From assembly GCF_035222485.1 (NCBI RefSeq), contig NC_085921.1, positions 4,154,001-4,218,000 on the forward strand: 64,000 nt of DNA, read 5' to 3'. The stretch comes from Podospora pseudoanserina (taxonomy: Eukaryota > Ascomycota > Sordariomycetes > Sordariales > Podosporaceae). The translations under genes and the position numbers were made by a program. This document shows, in pieces, positions 58,327 through 64,000 of the stretch. The notes below the pieces were generated by a model. The model worked only from the letters and a program-made list of their open reading frames with translations, was not told the DNA's origin and did no database searches. Within the stretch, counting starts at the first letter, position 1. Every line of letters begins with the position of its first letter.

Positions 58327-61300
58327 ATGGGGTGAGTATTCCATCCGCATATCTCTCTGCGTCAGCATGCGACTGACAGACATGATCCAGTGTTCCCAAG
58401 TTTTTCAGATGGCTCTCTGAGCGTTACCCGGCGATATCGCAACTCATTGCCGAGAATCGAATTCCCGAGTTCGACTGCCTCTACGTGCGCCAGCCTTCTC
58501 GAGTCGGGAGACTATACCCATGTTGTGCCAGTCGCTAATATGTTGGTGAATTTCAGTTGGATATGAATGGTATCATTCATAATTGTACCCACAAGGACTC
58601 GGATGATGTTCAGCAGGCCCGTATCAGCGAAGAACAAATGTTCATCGCTATATTCAACTATATAGAACATCTCTTCGGTAAGATCAAACCGAAGACGCTG
58701 TTCTTCATGGCCATCGATGGTGTCGCCCCGCGCGCCAAAATGAACCAACAGCGTGCTCGTCGCTTCAGAACTGCTTTGGACGCTGAGAGGGCCCGTGATA
58801 AGGCCATTCAGGAGGGCAAAGAGTTGCCCAAGGAGCCACCGTTCGACTCCAATTGCATCACGCCAGGTATGTTGCTGCCACCAGACGTCTGGTTTTCGGT
58901 CTGCTGACCTTGACACAGGAACTGAGTTCATGGCCAAGCTTACCCAGCAGCTCAAGTACTTCATCAACAAGAAGGTGTCTGAAGACAAGGACTGGCAGGG
59001 CCCCGAGATTGTCCTGTCAGGGCATGAGGTCCCTGGTGAGGGTGAGCACAAGATCATGGAGTACATCCGCAACGCACGCGCGCAACCGGACTACAACCCC
59101 AACGTCCGCCACTGCTTGTACGGCCTCGATGCCGATCTCATCATGTTGGGTCTCCTGAGCCATGACCCACACTTCTGCCTCCTCCGAGAAGAGGTTCAGT
59201 TTGGCCGCGTCAAGGACCAGCACAAGGTTAAGGAGTTGGAGCATCAAAACTTTTACCTGATGCATCTCTGCATAGTTCGAGAGTACTTGGAGCTGGAGTT
59301 CCAAGAGCTCAAAGTACCGGGCGCAATCCCCATGCCGTTCGATATGGAAAAGGTCATTGATGACTTCATCTTGATGGCCTTCTTTGTGGGCAACGATTTC
59401 TTGCCCAATCTTCCGCGCTTTCACATCAACGAGGGTGCGTTGGCCACCATGTTCAAGATTTACAAGGAGGTGCTTCGAAAGTGTGATGGATACATCAATG
59501 AAAATGGCAGAGTGAATCTCAAGAGGCTAGCCATTCTCTTGGAGGAGCTTGGGAGAGAAGAGTACCGGTTCTTTGAGCATGAAAACGAAGATGCCGGCTG
59601 GCTGCGGGGCAAGAAGATGCTTGAACATGACGAGGCCGAGATTGCCAGGGCTCGTGTCAAGGGCAAGCTGATCATCAGCTCAGATCAAAAGACGCTGTGG
59701 AAGACAAAGATTCGAAAGTTTCTGACCAACCGGAATTCGCAAACTCTCGATCTCGGCACCGGCCTAAATGCGGCCGACCGCAAGTTCGTCCAGGATCTGG
59801 CTGATGCTGCGCACATTGAGTGGGCTACTAAGGAGGACGACGATGGACGTCGTCACCTTATTTTGACCTTCCCTGTGAGAGACGACGAAGACGAGGAGGA
59901 CGAGGAAGCGCAGTCGGCATCTCTTCGCATTGTGAAGAAGTACGACAGTGCCCAAGTTCTCGACCTGACAGGTGCCGATGCCCAATCCGCCATGGAGGCC
60001 AAGTACAAGCAAAAGTTCCAAGAGTGGAAGGACGGCTACTACAAGGACAAGTTCCCCGAGTGGGCCGAGGGGAAGCACGAAGATGAGTTGCGCAAGCTCG
60101 CAGAAAACTACGTTCAAGGTCTTCAGTGGGTGCTCTTCTACTACTATCGTGGAATTGCGTCATGGCCGTGGTTCTACCGCTATCACTACTCCCCTCTGGT
60201 CTCAGATGTCGTCAAGGGTTTGGGTGCAGACCTCAACTTCACCCTGGGCCAGCCGTTCAGGCCGAACGAACAGCTCATGGGTGTCTTGCCCGACCGCAGT
60301 AAAAGCATCGTGCCTACCGTATACTGGCCCCTCATGACGGACAAGGACTCGCCCATCATCGATTTCTATCCCCGGGATTTCGAGCTCGACATGAACGGAA
60401 AGAAGATGGACTGGGAGGCCGTCGTCAAGATCCCCTTCATTGACGAAAAGCGCCTCCTCGACGCCATGGCTCCCAAAAACGATCTTCTTTCCGACGAGGA
60501 GAAGGCACGCAACGACTTCGGTGTGGCCCTCAAGTTTACGTATTCTCCAGATGTCGATTTTGAGTATGCCTCATCCTTGGTGGATGTTTTCCCGCACATC
60601 CCTCACTGTCACTGTGTCGAAAACATCTTTGATCTTCCTCCGGTCGAAGGTCTTGAGTACCGCGCCGGCCTCACCGATGGCGCTCTGTTGAATGCCGAGG
60701 CTTTGGCTGGATTCCCATCTCTCGCCACCCTGCCTTATACGGCTAGCCTTGGCTTCCATGGAGTTAATGTGTTCAAGCAAGACAGCCGCAACGAAAGCAT
60801 GGTGGTGAACCTCATCGGCACCGAGATGAGAACCAAGGTCGAGAGTGCCAAGGTCAAGCTTGGACAGCGCTGCTTTGTTGGTTATCCTTTCCTCCAGGAG
60901 GCCAAAATTGTTGGGGTGTCTGATGAACTCTTCGACTATGTCCTCGACGGAAACGGTCAGGTGGCCACCCTTCACCATGGCCATCGTGAAATCGAAGAGT
61001 TTGGCAAGAAGGCCAACAAGATTGAGAACTTTTACAGTAAGCGTATGGGTATCTTGATTGGCCCTGTCGAGTCCCTGGTCAGGGTCCAAATGTTGAAGGG
61101 TCTGATCAAGACCGACGAGGGCGCGACAATCAAGGAGTACGGCGACATCCCGGGCATGGAGACGGACTATGCTTCTCAGATCATTGTCGACGAGGTTGCC
61201 AACGAGGACGAGCGCTTTATCGAAAAGGCCGCCTTGCCGCTTGAGGAAGAGTTCCCCGTCAAATCGATAGGTTTCTTCTTGGGCGACTTCAACTATGGTC

Positions 61301-62763
61301 AGCCATTGGAAGTATCTGGCTACACCAACGGAAAGCTTCAGGTCTGGCTTGCCACCCTTGAAAGCCGGGAGCCTGACTTTGCGAAGCGCATCATTTACGA
61401 GTCGGAGCGGGGCAATTCTTACATGCCATCCTACATGGTCGCCAAGCAGCTCGATTTGCACCCCTTGGCGCTCAGCAAGATCACCTCATCTTACTTTGTC
61501 AAGACGGTTGGTGATCTTCGCGTGAACTTGGGTCTCAACCTCAAATTTGAGGGTAAGAAGCAGAAGGTGCTTGGGTACTCTCGCAAGTCTCAGACCGGTT
61601 GGGAGTTCAGTAGTGCTGCCGTGCACCTGATTGTTCAGTACATGACCAACTTCCCCGACTTTTTCGCCGGTGTCAAGAGGAACCCTTCGGGCGCCGAGTT
61701 GAAGGAAACTGATCTCTGGAGTGACCCTAATCTGGCCACAGCCCGGGTCAAGGAAATCGGTGCCTGGCTCAAGACGCTCAAGACCAACTCGATGGAGCGC
61801 GTCCCTCTTGATGCCGAGCAGCTGGACTCTGAGGTCGTCATGAGGATTGCTGCGGAGGCTGACAGTCTCAAGCTCAGCGCTATTCCTACTGTTCCCAAGA
61901 AGATGAACGGCGTGCCCAGGAATGCGCTTTTGAGGCCCGACGATGCCGAACATCGCCTGGGCAACCAGCACTTCGCCTTGGGAGACCGCGTGGTGTACGT
62001 TGCCCGCACCGGCAAGGTCCCCATCGCCTTCCGCGGCACTGTGGTTGGTATCAGCCGCACCCCCACGGCCAAGTTGTTGGATGTTGTCTTTGACGTCACG
62101 TTCATGAGCGGCACTACTCTCGGTGGCCGCTGTCCGCCGTTCCGCGGGCAGACTGTGCCGTCTACTACTCTTCTCAACCTTACCGGACGGCAGGTTGTTG
62201 CCGGTTCCAAGAACCAGCTCGCTCGCCAGCCCGTCACACCATCAGTTACCACCTTGACTACTCATGGCGGGTATCACATGCACCAGGGCAAGCGTCTGCA
62301 AGATGCCGGTGCTCCTTCTCAAGCTGCTTGGGGACGGGGTGGACGGGGTGGTCGCGGCGGTGGCAGAGGTGGGTACGGTGGACCCAGCCAGGACGGCAGC
62401 AATGGTTCTGCTTCTGCTCCGCCGATGTATGGGGCTGTTCCGCCCCCTTCCAGCCTTGATGCTCCTAGGGGAGGAAGAGCGCGCGGACGTGGTCGCGGCA
62501 ATGGTGGTCAGAGGGGAGGGCAACAGCACAACAACCTTGCCTTCCGCCCTGCGCCTCAGCAGCAGCAGCAGCAGGTTGATGGTCAGAATGGGGAAAATTC
62601 ACGTGGAGGCCGTGGCGGGAGAGGTGGCTTTAGAGGAGCGCCTTATGCTGGCCGGGGCAGAGGTGGTCCTCGTGGTGGCGCTCGAGGTGGCCAGGGTCAG
62701 GGTCAGGGTCAGCAGCAGCAGCAGCATCAACAAAGCGTGGCGATTCCTCCTTCCGCGAGCTAG
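58327..62763 (+). CDS. XRN1: 5'-3' exoribonuclease Xrn1
   Basis: Four exons: 58327-58331, 58391-58484, 58557-58866 and 58919-62763, phases closing to 1417 residues. The first coding exon is only five bases (ATGGG) before a GTGAGT donor; splicing gives MGVPKFFRWLSERYP, the invariant Xrn start. The nuclease domain follows with LDMNGIIHNC, GVAPRAKMNQQRARRF, GTEFMAKL, GHEVPGEGEHKIMEYI, YGLDADLIMLGL and FVGNDFLPNLPRFHI, which carry the acidic metal ligands. Then come the PAZ/Tudor/SH3-like part typical of Xrn1 (not Rat1) and an RGG/Gln-rich tail (GRGGRGGRGGGRGG and others). Function: cytoplasmic degradation of decapped 5'-monophosphate mRNA, usually in P-bodies. Length fits filamentous-fungal Xrn1. 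No catalytic residue appears lost. Confidence 0.97.
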
Positions 62764-63471
62764 ATGTTCTCGAGGGGCTATCCCTGAGCTTAACGTTGCC
62801 ACGGATCTAATGGGTTTAGGGCGGGCACCTCATGAATGACGATGACGATGACACACATCAAGGCCTGGTTGGGTTCGGTTTGGACTTGGAACAATGGACA
62901 AGTTGGGAAAATGGTTTCCGGCTATATGGTTCTGGGTTCAAAAAAATGTCTAGAGGGCGGATATGGATTGTCATCAGGGTCAGCGCGGAATTTCTGTTGT
63001 TGAATTGGTATGGTGTATGGGTATATATCAACAAGCGTTTAGTAGTTGATGATTGAGTATTTATTGTCTTGTTGGAGCAACGCTGTAGGGATTAGAAATT
63101 GGAGTAGCCATTGTGCAACGAGGTGTCAAGTTCAAAATGTGGTCCAAATCTCAATCAGAAGCCCACTCTCTGATGGCACACACCTCTCGACGAAACCGCC
63201 AACACAGAGGTTGCATAAGACGGGTGGTTTTACAGTCTTGGACATTTAGCATATCACCATGATATTATGAAAGCCTGTCGTACACTCACTACCTTTCGAT
63301 TAAAAGAAAAGCTGGTTTGTTTGCACAACTGTGTTAAAGGGCAATTCCTCAGTATTTCAATGGTATCGGTATGTCTCGATATACACTATTTTCTACAATT
63401 TTACCACCTCATCCATCAAGTATTTAAACACCCGTCCCCCCCCCCTCCCTCCCATTGGACTTCTTTCCCTT

Positions 63472-63504
<33 letters not shown>

Positions 63505-63576
63505 TCCATTCACCACCAGCCAAAACAACCGAGTAAGTCAACCCCACCAACTAACCAACCCAACTCCTACAAAAAG
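62764..63576. other. XRN1 3' flank and spacer
   Basis: No firm gene. It contains a poly-C/T stretch and an ATC microsatellite (about 63472-63503). The last 60 bases resemble an intron (GTAAGT at 63534, CTAAC, AAAAAG) leading into the cysteine-rich exon. Confidence 0.4.
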
Positions 63577-63882
63577 CCTCCCCCCACCACCGTAACAGCC
63601 CTCTCCCTCTGCGACCACTGCCTCCATTCAGCAGTGGGAACATCCCCCTTCTGCTACTGCAACACCCGGCTCGGGTGCGGCAGCTTGGGGTGTGAGCACG
63701 AGTGCTTTAAGTGGAAGAAGATGCCGGTTTTTGAGCCGGAGAGAAAGAAGAAGAATGGGGGTGAGGATGAGGATAAAAAGAAGAAGAAGAAGAAGAAGAA
63801 GAAGAAGGGGGTGAAGAAAACAAGAAGAAGCAAAGGGACGGCAAGATTGAGAGCCTTGGATGGTGTGGTATATGAAGTTTGA
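63577..63882 (+). CDS. Cysteine-rich terminal exon, start not found
   Basis: Open frame of 101 residues ending at TGA 63880-63882. It contains eight Cys in about 40 residues (CDHCLHSAVGTSPFCYCNTR then LGCGSLGCEHECFKWKKMP), then a Lys/Glu-rich tail with about nine consecutive Lys. The Cys spacing suggests a metal-binding or disulphide-rich module. No in-frame ATG precedes it in the exon; a GTAAGT donor at 63534 and CTAAC branch suggest an upstream exon, but candidate ATGs (63267, 63360) do not join in phase. Function unknown. Confidence 0.35.
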   Translation, partial: PPPTTVTALSLCDHCLHSAVGTSPFCYCNTRLGCGSLGCEHECFKWKKMPVFEPERKKKNGGEDEDKKKKKKKKKKKGVKKTRRSKGTARLRALDGVVYEV

Positions 63883-64000
63883 TTAAGATGGATTTGACTA
63901 CCCTCCCATGCCATAGGTGAGTTTTTGCAAGATACACAGTTGGAGGGAAGAGGTAAGTCAGCCAGGACATGATGATTCTTTCTCTCCCTGGTGAAGAGAG

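Noticed and set aside
60571-61461. 296-codon minus-strand frame inside XRN1
   Set aside because: Antisense shadow of conserved Xrn1 coding sequence.
1-64000. tRNA, 5S rRNA, transposon or CRISPR features
   Set aside because: Read-through for B-box-like motifs, 5S-type sequence, reverse transcriptase or transposase motifs and regularly spaced repeats found nothing I could support; a covariance-model and repeat-library scan would be needed to be certain.

Overview
The window is nuclear DNA of a filamentous ascomycete, most likely a member of the Sordariales (Podospora/Chaetomium/Neurospora-like). This is inferred from short GT-AG introns (about 45 to 90 nt) with CTAAC/CTGAC-like branch sites, a GC-rich third-position bias in coding sequence, long low-complexity protein tails, long gene-poor spacers rich in microsatellites, and the gene families present. 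There are no bacterial-type operons, rRNA, tRNA or CRISPR arrays that I can support, and no transposase or reverse transcriptase.

Layout from left to right: TSC2/tuberin on the minus strand (748-5897) shares a divergent promoter with the exportin CSE1 on the plus strand (7418-10476). An F-box/leucine-rich protein (11309-13443, plus) converges on glycogen synthase GSY1 (14121-16490, minus). A gene-poor stretch of about 6 kb follows (16.5-22.7 kb) and holds one Asn/Gln-rich orphan gene (19113-20075). Then come a CTK1/CDK12-type kinase with an RS-like N-terminus (22698-26374, plus), a low-complexity conserved-looking protein (27105-28535, minus), a Pmp3-family small membrane protein with a long tail (29425-30022, minus), and an Nrp1-like exonuclease-fold/RRM/RanBP2-zinc-finger protein (32129-34295, plus). 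A 3 kb spacer contains an 82-bp-arm inverted repeat, microsatellites and a G-quadruplex-like tract. Two small minus-strand genes (37345-37485 and 38203-38475) lead to a WDR26/Gid7 homologue (38810 to about 41322, minus) and a PH-domain protein (43256-45369, minus). After another gene-poor stretch of about 5.7 kb come a coiled-coil protein (51031-52350, minus) and an acidic F-box-type protein (52685-55108, minus), which may be parts of one gene. HAT2/RbAp48 (56052-57512, minus) diverges from XRN1 (58327-62763, plus). A cysteine-rich terminal exon lies near the right edge.

Functionally these are mostly housekeeping regulators with no shared pathway: TORC1 control (TSC2), nuclear transport (CSE1), glycogen synthesis (GSY1), Pol II CTD phosphorylation (CTK1), ubiquitin ligase subunits (F-box proteins, WDR26/Gid7), histone chaperoning (HAT2) and mRNA decay (XRN1).

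The most interesting non-routine signals are: a coding-like 99-codon frame directly after, and in the same frame as, the HAT2 UAG stop; the 82-bp inverted repeat at 35.5-35.8 kb; a stretch at 52.3-52.8 kb where coding-like sequence passes through three frames beside a microsatellite; an exonuclease fold with lost catalytic residues; and several small or orphan genes.
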